Positions 33,010-45,431 of a stretch of DNA of 64,000 nucleotides are shown here, one piece after another (the first letter of the stretch is position 1; every line of letters begins with the position of its first letter). The translations under genes were made by a program, and so were the position numbers. The notes under the pieces are model-generated. The model ran no database searches. It worked only from the letters and a program-made list of their open reading frames with translations, and was not told the DNA's origin. Source of the DNA: Watersipora subatra. Lineage: Eukaryota > Bryozoa > Gymnolaemata > Cheilostomatida > Watersiporidae. The DNA is taken from the NCBI RefSeq assembly GCF_963576615.1, contig NC_088710.1, forward strand, positions 558,001 through 622,000, written 5' to 3'.

Positions 33010-36000
33010 TTACATGCCTTTTTCCTGCATCTCCTTAAATGTGTCAAGCATACCGCCTGCCTGTAAAAGGTATTGGTTATTGATTAGAAGATGTAGAATA
33101 AGAGAGCAGCATAAGAGAAGAAGAGATGAAGAGAAGAAGACATCTTAATCTGGTTTTATCTGTGGATCTATGGACCTAAACTCTGCTGAATGCGGAACAG
33201 GATGATTATGGAGCATATTGACGGTTGCAGCAGTCGAACGGCTGCTGGTCAAACCATCTGGCTAGAATCCCCAGCAACTGTTAAGGAAGAAATAAAACTG
33301 ACTGCAACGGACAGAGGCACTAGGGTCCTTGTCTCAATACAGACAGAGGCACTAGGGTCCTTGTCTCAATACAGACAGAGGCACTAGGGTCCTTGTCTCA
33401 ATACAGACAGAGGCACTAGGGTCCTTGTCTCAATACAGACAGAGGCACTAGGGTCCTTGTCTCAATACAGACAGAGGCACTAGGGTCCTTGTCTCAATAC
33501 AGACAGAGGCACTAGGGTCCTTGTCTCAATACAGACAGAGGCACTAGGGTCCTTGTCTCAATACAGACAGAGGCACTAGGGTCCTTGTCTCGATACAGAC
33601 AGAGGCACTAGGGTCCTTGTCTCGATACAGACAGAGGCATTAGGGTCCTTGTCTCAATACAGACAGAGGCACTAGGGTCCTTGTCTCAATACAGACAGAG
33701 GCACTAGGGTCCTTGTCTCAATACAGACAGAGGCACTAGGGTCCTTGTCTCAATACAGACAGAGGCACTAGGGTCCTTGTCTCAATACAGACAGAGGCAC
33801 TAGGGTCCTTGTCTCAATACAGACAGAGGCATTAGGGTCCTTGTCTGTCTGTCTGTCTGTCTGTCTCAATCAGGTTCTAGTAGAAAGAGAGTTCTGTAAG
33901 TTAACCTTGACCAATCTCAATAGTAATACATTATTGCAGATTTTTTTTTTAAATATGTACATGTACTTACTATTTAATAAATTATAAATACAACAAATAG
34001 TAATCATGCAATGAGTTGCTGTTGGGTCTCTGCTATGGAGCCATTAGTTAGAGAGAAAAGAGATGAAAAGTTAGAATGATTAGCTTATACTGACAAATGG
34101 GTGCGGTTTAGTCGATAAACCTACATTCATGACAACAAGGGAGTTATAGTCTCTTGATGGGCAGCTTGCTGTAAGAGGTTGCATAGAGCTAATTGCCAAT
34201 AAAAACCAAAAGAATAAGCTTTAAGCAGTCAGCTACATGTCTATCGGTGATGGAACAAAATTCTTTTTTAGCCAATTGGAATTTTCTGCTCACTCTCTGT
34301 TCATCGTAAAACTTATATTTTCAAACTTCCTTATCAACTTTAACAGAACTCGCAGCAGAAGAGTTATCATTATTTCCTTAAAAATTCCAATTAACTTTGG
34401 TTGTCAAATAGCAAACCAGAGCTTCGGTTGTTAGTTTTACCCCATCGAAAAGTACAATGTTTTTCCCAAACAAAAGGAGAGCGATTAGAAGTTGTTTGCT
34501 CACCCAAATATAGAATGCTGCAGCGCCTGTGCTGGCTTCTCTCGCTTCATCATGGCTGAACTTATAAAGCATCTTTGCTGACTTTTCAGCAACCTCATCC
34601 CTCAGGTTCACCAACTTGAAGTCTATGATTCTCCTTTTCAGTGACTCTTTGCCCGTTTTTGACATAAAAGCGACTATCTTCTTCCATTCCTATCAGTTGA
34701 TTAGTAGGTCAAGGTAGTAAATAGCACAAGTAACACGAGTGAGTTACTAGTGTGATGAAGATAAGTAGAGAGCAAAGATAGGCATATAGCAGCGATACCA
34801 AATATATTTATATATCTACCTTATTATAATAAACCAAGTAACGATACCAGATATATTTATATATCTACCTTATTATAATAAACCAAGCAACGATACCAGA
34901 TATATTTATATACCTACCTTATTATAATAAACCAAGCAACCGCACCAAATATATTTATATACCTACCTTATTATAATAAACCAAGCAACGATACCAAATA
35001 TATTTATATATCTACATTATTATAATAAACCAAGCAACGGTACCAGATATATTTATGTATCTACCTTATTATAATAAACCAAGCAACGATACCAGATATA
35101 TTTATATATCTACCTTATTATAATAAAACAAGCAACCGCACCAAATACATTTATATACCTACCTTATTATAATAAACCAAGCAACCGCACCAAATATATT
35201 TATATATCTACCTTATTATAATAAACCAAGCAACGATACCAGATATATTTATATACCTACCTTATTATAATAAAACAAGCAACCGCACCAAATACATTTA
35301 TATACCTACCTTATTATAATAAACCAAGCAACCGCACCAAATATATTTATATACCTACCTTATTATAATAAACCAAGCAACCGCACCAAATATATTTATA
35401 TACCTACCTTATTATAATAAACCAAGCAACGATACCAGCTATATTTATATATCTACCTTATTATAATAAACCAAGCAACGATACCAGCTATATTTATATA
35501 TCTACCTTATTATAATAAACCAAGCAACGATATCAGATATATTTATATATCTACCTTATTATAATAAACCAATACTCCTCCATCTGAGTTTTTATGTTTA
35601 GTGTAACTGGAGTTGTGTCCCCTTTCATAAGTAACTTTGATACAAACTATTTATTTTTTTGCCAAAGATTTGTTAAAATATTAATTTTAAGTGAAGTTTC
35701 TATCTAAAAGCAAAATATTTGATTCAACTAATGTTTGAAATAAATATTTAATTTGAATATAGTAGGTGATAAATATTACAGAATTGTATAGCTCTATAAC
35801 ACAAGTTTATATGAATTTAAAAGGTTTTTATATTTTTATCGCAAAACTTTTAAACACGTTTTTTAAAACTTTGTTGCATTACATTTCTATATCCACATTT
35901 ACATATCAAAACATGGACATTTGCTGCACCCACCCTCATCTCCTTTTTCTTGGAGCCAAGCAGCATCAGTGTAGCTCTCATAGTTGTCTCTACTGGCTTC

Positions 36001-38072
36001 GGTGGAGTTGCGAATGATTTGAGTTCAGCAATAACCGTTTGATCCAGGTTTAACACGGTTGCCTTCAGGTTGGAAACCCTCAGTTTCTATTTGAAAAGTT
36101 GGTATATGCTTTGTTAGTGATTATCCCTAAAAACTAGTCATTTGTTTCAGGTTGAGTGATTAGGCTAACAGATGTATAGTTTAGTTAACTATAACATCCA
36201 TCACAAAATCTATCACTCAATCATTCAGTCAATCACAGGATAAATCAATCAATCAATTGATCGATCGATCAATCAATCAATCAATGACATAGAAAGTATT
36301 AGGAGCTCTCTAAACCACTCGATTATATAAAAAACTATTTTACCATTTAGGCTTGAAATTAGTCTATTTGAATTTCTACATTAAAACAATTAATCAGCTA
36401 ATATAGAATATCCTACCTGAGTCAAGTAGTTTGGTGTAAACTCTATTATTTGCTAGAGATTGGTAAGTTAACCATATTTATGAGAGCTAAGGCTAGCAGT
36501 AGGAGAAATAGCAAAACAATTTAACAATATTCTGAACTAGAAAAGTTTCAGGTGTGTTCTGAGGTGGGCAGTAAAATAAGTTAAAGAATCCTCTACCGAA
36601 TTACAGTCTGAGTCCATAGTAGTTGTAAAATGTCTGTACCAATAAAAAATGCTAATTTGCTGAGAATGGTGAGTTGTATTACTCCTTCTATGACACTGTC
36701 TTTTCGCACATTAATTTGAGATCTTGCTGCAGCTATACACATGGCTTCAATATTCACCTGCAAGGTTTGCCGAGCCTGTTTGATGACCTCACCAAGCTTG
36801 CTGTTGTGTTTTACAGACTCCGCCTCTTCAATCGCCTTCTCTAGACTGTCTTCAGACGCTTCATCTACTGCCAAGAGCAACCCTGTTGGAGAGATACTGA
36901 ATTATTATGATCGAAGCAGCCCGCATGTCGTATGCTGAAACTGTATATAGTTTATTTATCTATTATTTTATTTAGAAATTGTCACCTCTCCTGGCTCCTT
37001 CCACCTCTAGGTAGTTTTCTGCAGTTTGAAGCAAAGCTGTGCTTTTTGGTGACAAATTTTCTAAAGCTGTAAGCTCCTCCATTGCTTTTTTTATAGCATC
37101 AATGTCTTTAGATTCCAGGGCCAGATCGAGCTTTTGCCTCTTTTCATTTTCTAACAGCTCTTTAGAAAAGAACAGCAACGGCGCAAGTTACTGTGAAGTA
37201 CTCAACTCATTGAGTCACATACCTGTCTGACTTGTACTGCTTATGATTAACAGGTGTGAGGAAATAGTATGATCACAAAAAGGAGGCGTGGTTATGCAGT
37301 GTGATTACAACTAAGGAGCGGTGGTTATGCAGTATGACTACAATTAAAGGTGTGTGGTTATGCAGTATGACTACAACTAAAGGGGTGTGGTTATGCAGTA
37401 TGACTACAACTAAAGGTGTGTGGTTATGCAGTATGACTACAATGAAAGGGGTGTGGTTATGCAGTATGACTACAACTAAAGGGGTGTGGTTATGCAGTAT
37501 GACTACAGCTAAAGGGATGTGGTTATATAGTGTGATCACAACTAAGAAGGTGTGGCTATGCAGTATTACTGCAACTAGATAAGTGTGGCTATGTGGTATG
37601 ACTACAACTAAAAATATATGGTTACGCATTACACGCATGATCAGAACTAGAAATATGCAGTATGAGCACAGCCATGGAATGTGGCTATAAGAAGCTTGTA
37701 TTGGAACGAAGAGGGCTAATGTAAAATATTAGTGTGAAGTGGAGGTAGTCAGCAAGCATCTCCAAATCTTAGTGGTATTGGGAAGAGCCAGACCTTATCT
37801 TAAATAGGAAACTAACAACCTAAAAAGGTGATTAAGATAGCCAATGAATTGAACAACGTAGGAGCTAAAGCAATGGTATAAAATTACTCATTTTAAGCAC
37901 CCACCCGCTGTCATATCTGGAGGATTGGAAGTAGTTTTTGATGGAGAGGGTTTTTTAGGTGAGGAAGTTTTTTTAGATGAGGAAGTTTTTTTAGGTGAAA
38001 GTGCCTTGTTATCCTTTGATGGGCTTGTATTATCAGAATCCTTTTTCTGACTTTTCACGGATTCAGGTTCAT
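33010..38072 (-). CDS. Exons 15-20: Lys/Ser/Pro linker and dynein-stalk-like coiled coil
   Basis: Exon 15 is a Ser/Lys/Pro linker with two to three KKTSS-P repeats. Exons 16-17 are strongly heptad-like (LENEKRQKLDLALESKDID; EDSLEKAIEEAESVKHNSK). Exon 18 contains AELKSFATPPKPVETTMRA then LMLLGSK, and exon 19 EWKKIVAFM, RRIIDFKL and ASTGAAAFYIW. This reproduces the order LKS-F..PP-x-V...A..LLG...W...K...FL..L..(D)...A..A...W of the dynein stalk and microtubule-binding region. The AAA+ motor is absent. A 17-codon last exon (AGGMLDTFKEMQEKGM) joins in phase; an extra exon in 33061-34503 cannot be excluded. Confidence 0.78.
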
Positions 38073-41000
38073 CTACAACAAATGTTGAATCATCAAGACA
38101 CAGGAAACAAGATCTCATTTTATATCAGGTTACTATGGTAACTATAAAATCATTTTCAGAAAAAACATTTCTTCTTTTAAAGAGCTAATCCTTCTTTTTA
38201 AACGTGTTTATTCATTGTCTTACAGGCTCAGCGTTGAAGGTTGACTGGAACAACCAGTGTTCAGTCTATGATTCTGTTACTGGAACAATCAGTGTTCAGC
38301 CTATGACTCTGTTGGCTGGAACAACCGGTGTTCAGTCTATGACTCTGTTGACTGGAACAACCAGTGTTCAGTCTATGACTCTGTTGACTGGAACAACCTG
38401 TGTTCAGTCTATAATTCTGTTACTGGAACAACCAGTGTTCAGTCTATGATTCTGTTGACTGGAACAACCAGTGTTCAGTCTATGACTCTGTTACTGGAAC
38501 AATCAGTGTTCAGTCTATGACTCTGTTGGCTGGAACAACCGGTGTTCAGTCTATGACTCTGTTGACTGGAACAACCAGTGTTCAGTCTATGACTCTGTTG
38601 ACTGGAACAACCTGTGTTCAGTCTATAATTCTGTTACTGGAACAACCGGTGTTCAGTCTATGATTCTGTTACTGGAACAACCAGTGTTCAGTCTATGATT
38701 CTGTTGACTGGAACAACCAGTGTTCAGTCTATGACTCTGTTACTGGAACAATCAGTGTTCAGTCTATGACTCTGTTGGCTGGAACAACCGGTGTTCAGTC
38801 TATGACTCTGTTGACTGGAACAACCAGTGTTCAGTCTATGATTCTGTTGACTGGAACAACCAGTGTTCAGTCTATGACTCTGTTACTGGAACAATCAGTG
38901 TTCAGTCTATGACTCTGTTGGCTGGAACAACCGGTGTTCAGTCTATGACTCTGTTGACTGGAACAACCAGTGTTCAGTCTATGACTCTGTTGACTGGAAC
39001 AACCTGTGTTCAGTCTATAATTCTGTTACTGGAACAACCGGTGTTCCGTCTATGATTCTGTTACTGGAACAACCAGTGTTCAGTCTATGATTCTGTTACT
39101 GGAACAACCAGTGTTCAGTCTATGATTCTGTTGACTGGAACAACCAGTGTTCAGTCTATGATTCTGTTGAAAGATGCAAAGACTGAAGAGACGGAGGTAG
39201 TCTATTTACCTTTGAACTCTAGCTGACACCGCTTTATCACCCGCAAAGTGCTGTCACCATCTGGTTCAGCTACATAGACGTCAAGGTTATAGACGCCTTT
39301 GTCTTTCAGCCTAACCTTGAGAATGCACTCTCCATCTGTGCGCGTGACACTCTCTACTCCGGATTCCATGCCCATGCAAGCTACTTCCTGTTCAAATGAA
39401 GCGAAAAGGGATATGAGATGTAGATTCAGGAACACTTCCTGATTATTCAATTTTAACTTTAATTTAAAGGGATCAGAGGGTTTAAAGGGTGTAACAGATA
39501 TAATCAAGGTGTAATCAGATATAAAAATTATACCTTTGAGATGTGAGGAAGAACTTTTCTATTGTCCGTACAGGGCACATTCACCTCCACTCTCCCCTTC
39601 TTCAAGCTGAGTTGTTCAGCCTCAAGAAGCAAAACTTGTTTACTCTGTTTAGTTGAGACAGCTTTGTTGTCGATCACATAGTTGTACAAATGACAAAGTT
39701 GTGAAGCATTGTTTTCCTGAAATAACGCCCCCATGGCATGTAATTTGACACATGAACACCTACATGTAATGCAACTGTAATATTTTATTAATTTTAATAA
39801 TGACGTTGCGTTGCATTGATGTGATAAACGAATAGAAGTTAAGTTAATAGTCATAAAGTTAAATAGTCCAGTTTTAACTAGGATATTCTTACACAATATA
39901 ACCGAATACTGGAGTTGTGTCCTCTACATACCAGAGTATCAGCAAAAAGCATTGAAGATAGAACCGAATATTGGAGTTGCTTTTCCTACATACCAGAGCG
40001 TATATAGATAAACAATGGAGTCCAAACTGTCTGAGCATCAAATCAAAAGTAACAGTAGTTCCTTCTCGTTTCACTTCCACTTGCTGATTCGTCTGCTCTA
40101 GTGTTTGTCGATTGTGATGTAGAACCGCGTAGAGCACAACTCCTTCTGGTGCGGAAACAGAGACTCTAAACTGCATGGGAAGGCAAAAAACGTGTGTTTA
40201 GTTTAACTTCAATCGTGTTTAATTTATTTACTTATAAAATGATGACTTGATAAACAAGGAAAGGATAAAGTTTTTTAGGAATAAATACAACGCATGTTGC
40301 TGATACTGGGATTACTTTGAGAGCTACAGTACCTGCCTGTGCTAGCTATTTCCCCTTTAACTTGCTAAGTCTTAGGTTAGTTTTACTGTTAAATATCATT
40401 ATACATGTCTCTCAGACTATTGTACAATATGTCTCTCAGGCTATTGTATACCATGAATCTCAGGCTATTGCACATCATGGATCTCAGGTCATTGTACATC
40501 ATGGATCTCAGGCCATTGTATACAATGGATCTCAGGCTATTGTACAACATGTCTCTCAGGCTATTGTATACCATAAATCTCAGGCTATTGTATACCATGA
40601 ATCTCAGGCTATTGTACATCATGGATCTCAGGCCATTGTATACCATGGATCTCAAGCTATTGTACAACATGGTTTTCAGGCTATCATCAGGTTAGAAGGG
40701 GTAACACGGGTTGACCAGACATTGCATGGCAGTTCTGCGTACACAGTCCTTACCTTTCCATCAGTTGTATTGACTTCTGAACACTTGGGTTCCAACACTA
40801 CTTTCAACTCAGCAGCCTGATACGAGGCTCCGCTCTTCCCTCCCCTAATATAGGGATACGGTTCATTGGTAACCTTCTTTGTGCACTGAAATATATTACG
40901 CAAACATACGCTCATGTATCCTTAACTCAAGGCTGCCTGGTGCAGACTCTGTATAGACTTCATACTCGAGCCAAGACACTGTGAGTAAATTATTATTCAT

Positions 41001-44000
41001 TGCAGACTCTGTATAGACTTCATACTCGAGCCAAGACATCGTGAGTATATTATTATTCATATGTAGAGCAGTAACTATAGAAGTCAAAGACGGCTATTCT
41101 AGTATTTATCGTGTGGCAACAAACGCATTAAGCGAATATCACTTTCTTGTTGCTTTCAGCTTGAAGTCTATTCTGTCTCTTCAACATGAGCGCACATCCA
41201 ACATCTTCAGTGTTTTACCTGCAGTTGACATGCTTAGGCTAACTAGTCTATCAGTCAGCACCAGCTGTAAGATACTGTAAGGCTATGTTTACCTTAATCA
41301 GGTAGTTACAGACATTTTGAAAAGGAGCTGGCAGTCCTTGCTCATTCGCATAAAGCTTGCATGCGTAGATCCCTTTCTCTGGCAGCCTGATATGCACTAT
41401 ACACTGCCCCTCAGTAGCCTGTATCATATACAAGGAGAACTAAGGCTAACAGCCCCTCAGTTGCCTGCAGCACTACAACGGGAACTAAGGCTGACTAGAA
41501 CAGATAATCCTGTTTACACCTTGCTGGCTTCCTGCTTCAGTCAGCAAAAAACATGTTAGTACTGATAAAAGAGAGAGTTACTAACAAAAGTGCTCTTCCT
41601 GGCAGCCATTTGAACCCTTAGCTTGCTGCCGGCTAGGGCTGCTATCGTATGACCTACTATGCTCTATCTGCGATCAACCAGATGTAGTACTGGCTGAGTT
41701 TACGCAGAGTTCTTAAAGCTTTAGCTTTCTCTTGAAGTTGGGCGTTAGATTGCACTGACCTCTACGTAGGCGTGTTTGCTGAGTAGTTCTTTGCTGTGAT
41801 GATTGCTTAGAAGTAGCGCTTGCAGCTCTAGAGGTCCTTGTACGTCAAACACTATATCTAGAACGCCAGTGTCTGTCTCTATTACTGTAGCCTTATGGGA
41901 AATAGCTTGAATTCCGAAGGCTACAAATACAAGTATTATACTTGTAAAAGGGTGAAGCGAGTAGACAGTATCACAGTCAACACCAGATAGAAAAGGCCTA
42001 CCTGACAGACACCCAGTGTGAGGGCCCCAGCCTATTTCAGGATTGTCTGGCAAGGCTTGGTCTGTCGTTCCTGAACTGCAAACGATCAAATAAGAGCAGG
42101 CTAAGTCAAGGGAATTATGCTGCCTCGAGTCCTTTCCATAGATGTCTAATTTGTATTCTCCTGCTTGAGGTAAACAGAGATTATAATCTATGTTCCCCTC
42201 ACTTCTCTGGAACATGACATATCTATTGAGATTTGTCCTCTCTCCACCAGCCCCTCTATACAGAATGTACTACAAAAGAAGAGGAGAGGTGTGTCTAGCG
42301 AATGAGGCAGCGAGTCAGCTAGTCATTCTACTTTTCTTCGAAACTTCTCAGTGTCCTCTACTAGCTAGTCTTGTGAAAGATAGAGAATGCCTTTCAAAGA
42401 GCTACGGAAATAATAAATTGGTAAATCTCTTCCTAATACTTTGGTTGGATCATGTTGCTGGTTTGGCGAGTAATTCTAAAGTCTTATAGTTGTATAGTTG
42501 ATAGATGTACCCAGGAATGAGCAGCTATGAACAGGCGGCAAGACAAGTGATTGGAGTGTCAAGCATCTGCAAGGCATTATAAAATACAATATCCTATCCT
42601 GTTTGTTTCTTACCTGCTGACCTAAAACTGCACATTGATTAGTAAATAGGAGGTTGCAGTATGCAATCAGCTTGTTTTTTATAATCTCCATTCATGAATA
42701 GTTAGAAGCGTAATAATTGCATCATAATAACTCATGGTGTTGTAGAAATCTTTCTTTTTGGCTACTGTACAAAGGGAGGCAACTTCCACTCAGTTCAGTT
42801 TGTGACTTTGTTTGAATAATACCTAGCAACCCAAAACATGATAGAATTCTACATACACAGTTGAAATTTTATTGAGCCTGTACAGGAGGACATAAGTCAA
42901 GGAACTCAGTCGTGTCACAGAAGTTGGAAAGGTACCTTGAAATCTTTGCTAGCCGAGTCGTCTGCTACTCGTAGATTTACTCTAACCATGCCGTCCGCCA
43001 CAGAAAGTCTGCATCTCTTCAGCTCCTCTATTGTAATCTCTAAGCCAAGGTCAAAGAACCTTTCCCTCTTGTACACGGCCTGCAGAAGGAAAGGGATGGC
43101 ATTAGAAGTACACGGCCTGCAGAAGGAAAGGGATGCCATTAGAAGAAGTATATGGCTGATACTTCTGTCTAAATTCTTAAATTCTTTATTTGTCAATAAT
43201 TGCTGCTAGAGTATTTTTGTTGGCTTGAGAGTTAATTAGGAGAATATCCGATGTACCTTTTTGATCCAACAGCCTCAATCTAGTTGACTTAAATGTTGGC
43301 AAGAAAACTCCAACTTTTTTTCGGTCTCATTTGTTTGCTGCTTGAAAACTTATTGACCTCAAAGTTGTAGCCAAGAGAGACTTTCCTAGCCATTGCCATA
43401 GACATAGCCATAGACATAGCCATAGACATAGCCATAGACATAACCATAGACACAGCCATAGACATAGCCATAGACATAGCCATAGACATAGACATATAGA
43501 GTATCCTTCTGAACACAATAATCAAGAAGCTTTTACTAGACAAGTTTAACTTTATTATCAAAATAAATTAATTGTTACAACCTCGTGTATTAATATGCCT
43601 TTCATACAGGATTTAGCGTTGAAAAACTGACATTTTATAAGTTTGTTTGCTTTTTGGCTTACATTTGGTTCCGACGTAGATATTTTATTTACCAAATATT
43701 TTGAAAAGTCATCTACATGTACATAGAAAATATTTAGTAAACTGCCAGGGAGTAGATGATATCAAAAATATGGCGGTTTAACTTAGCTAGCAGAAAGTAA
43801 TGTAGGAACCCAAGAATAAAATATAAAATTGATGGTATCAATTTGTGGAATACTATGAGAGGTGCCTCAATTTTAGTGCATCTCGTTTTGAGATGTCTCC
43901 TATCTGGATACACATTATCTGAGATGTGCCGCATCTGAGATATATCTTATCTGAGACACGCCCCATTTGAGATATATCTTATCTGAGACACGCCCCATTT

Positions 44001-45381
44001 GAGATATATCTTATCTGAGACACGCCCCATCTGAGATATATCTTATCTGAGACACGCCCCATCTGAGATATATCTTATCTGAGACACGCCCCATCTGAGA
44101 TATATCTTATCTGAGACACGCCCCATTTGAGATATATCTTATCTGAGACACGCCCAATTTGAGGTATATCTTATCTGAGACACGCCCCATTTGAGATATA
44201 TCTTATCTGAGACACGCCTCATTTGAGATATATCTTATCTGAGACACGCCCCATTTGAGATATATCTTATCTGAGACACGCCCCATTTGAGATATATCTT
44301 ATCTGAGACACGCCCCATTTGAGATATATCTTAATTGAGACGTTTTGGAATATTGAAAGTCAACTAATAGCTGTCCAACCTCTTCGAACTGCTGCTGACT
44401 GAGAAGGCGGTCTTTTGGAAGAAGCTGCCACTTTGTTTGCTTCGGAAAATGAGTGGCTAGAAACTTTTCTGGGTCAGTCAGAAAGAAGAACTGGTTGATT
44501 CTGTGTGTGAGCTGGTTACTGGCTAGATAAAGTATTAAAAATATCGAACATTATATACAGAGAGCAACCTTTTTCTCTTGGTAAAACGCCACAGAAAACA
44601 AAACAAAAGATACCATAGCAGTGGCTTTGGTTTGTACAACTGTTCCATTTGTACAACTTGTACAAATGTTTCTGTATAGCTCTGAGATTATGACTGTATG
44701 ATACCAACCCGCTACTCTCTGGTCTGCCAGCACCCTGCCATTGATGTCAACAACTTGCCAGGCCTCCTCATACTCGCTACCTGTGACACAGCAACTTGAC
44801 CAGAAGCAGTCAACCAGCCTCCATTCTCCCTTCACAAAGACAGCGTTCCACTGAGCTGCGGTTCGTTCCAGGTCCAGTGGCTTTCCCAGCTGATATGAAG
44901 AAGATTTGTTGTGCCCAGATATTATCGCACACGGTATACCTGCGACTCTGTAAATATGCTACACGGTATACCTGCGACTCTGTAAATATGCTACACGGTA
45001 TACCTGCGACTCTGTATATATGCTACACGGTATACCTGCGACTCTGTAAATATGCTACACGGTATACCTGCGACTCTGTAAATATGCTACACGGTATACC
45101 TGCGACTCTGTAAATATGCTTTAAATGCTTAACTAATCAAGTGTAATGGATGTGGACGACTAGGCCCAAGGCCGAGTATGCCCTGCGTGGCCAGTCGGCT
45201 GACAGAAGGATGGCTTTACTGGCTCGAGGTGAGGAGAGACCGGGCCAAGCCGAAAAGAGACTGTGCGAGCAGGAGGTGTGATTGACCGGCTGGCAGCCGG
45301 TAAAGAATGAACTGGCCGGCCACCGAGCCACACCAAGTAAACCAACCAGCTGCTGAGACAGAAGACAGCCATTCAGTTTTC

Positions 45382-45431
<50 letters not shown>

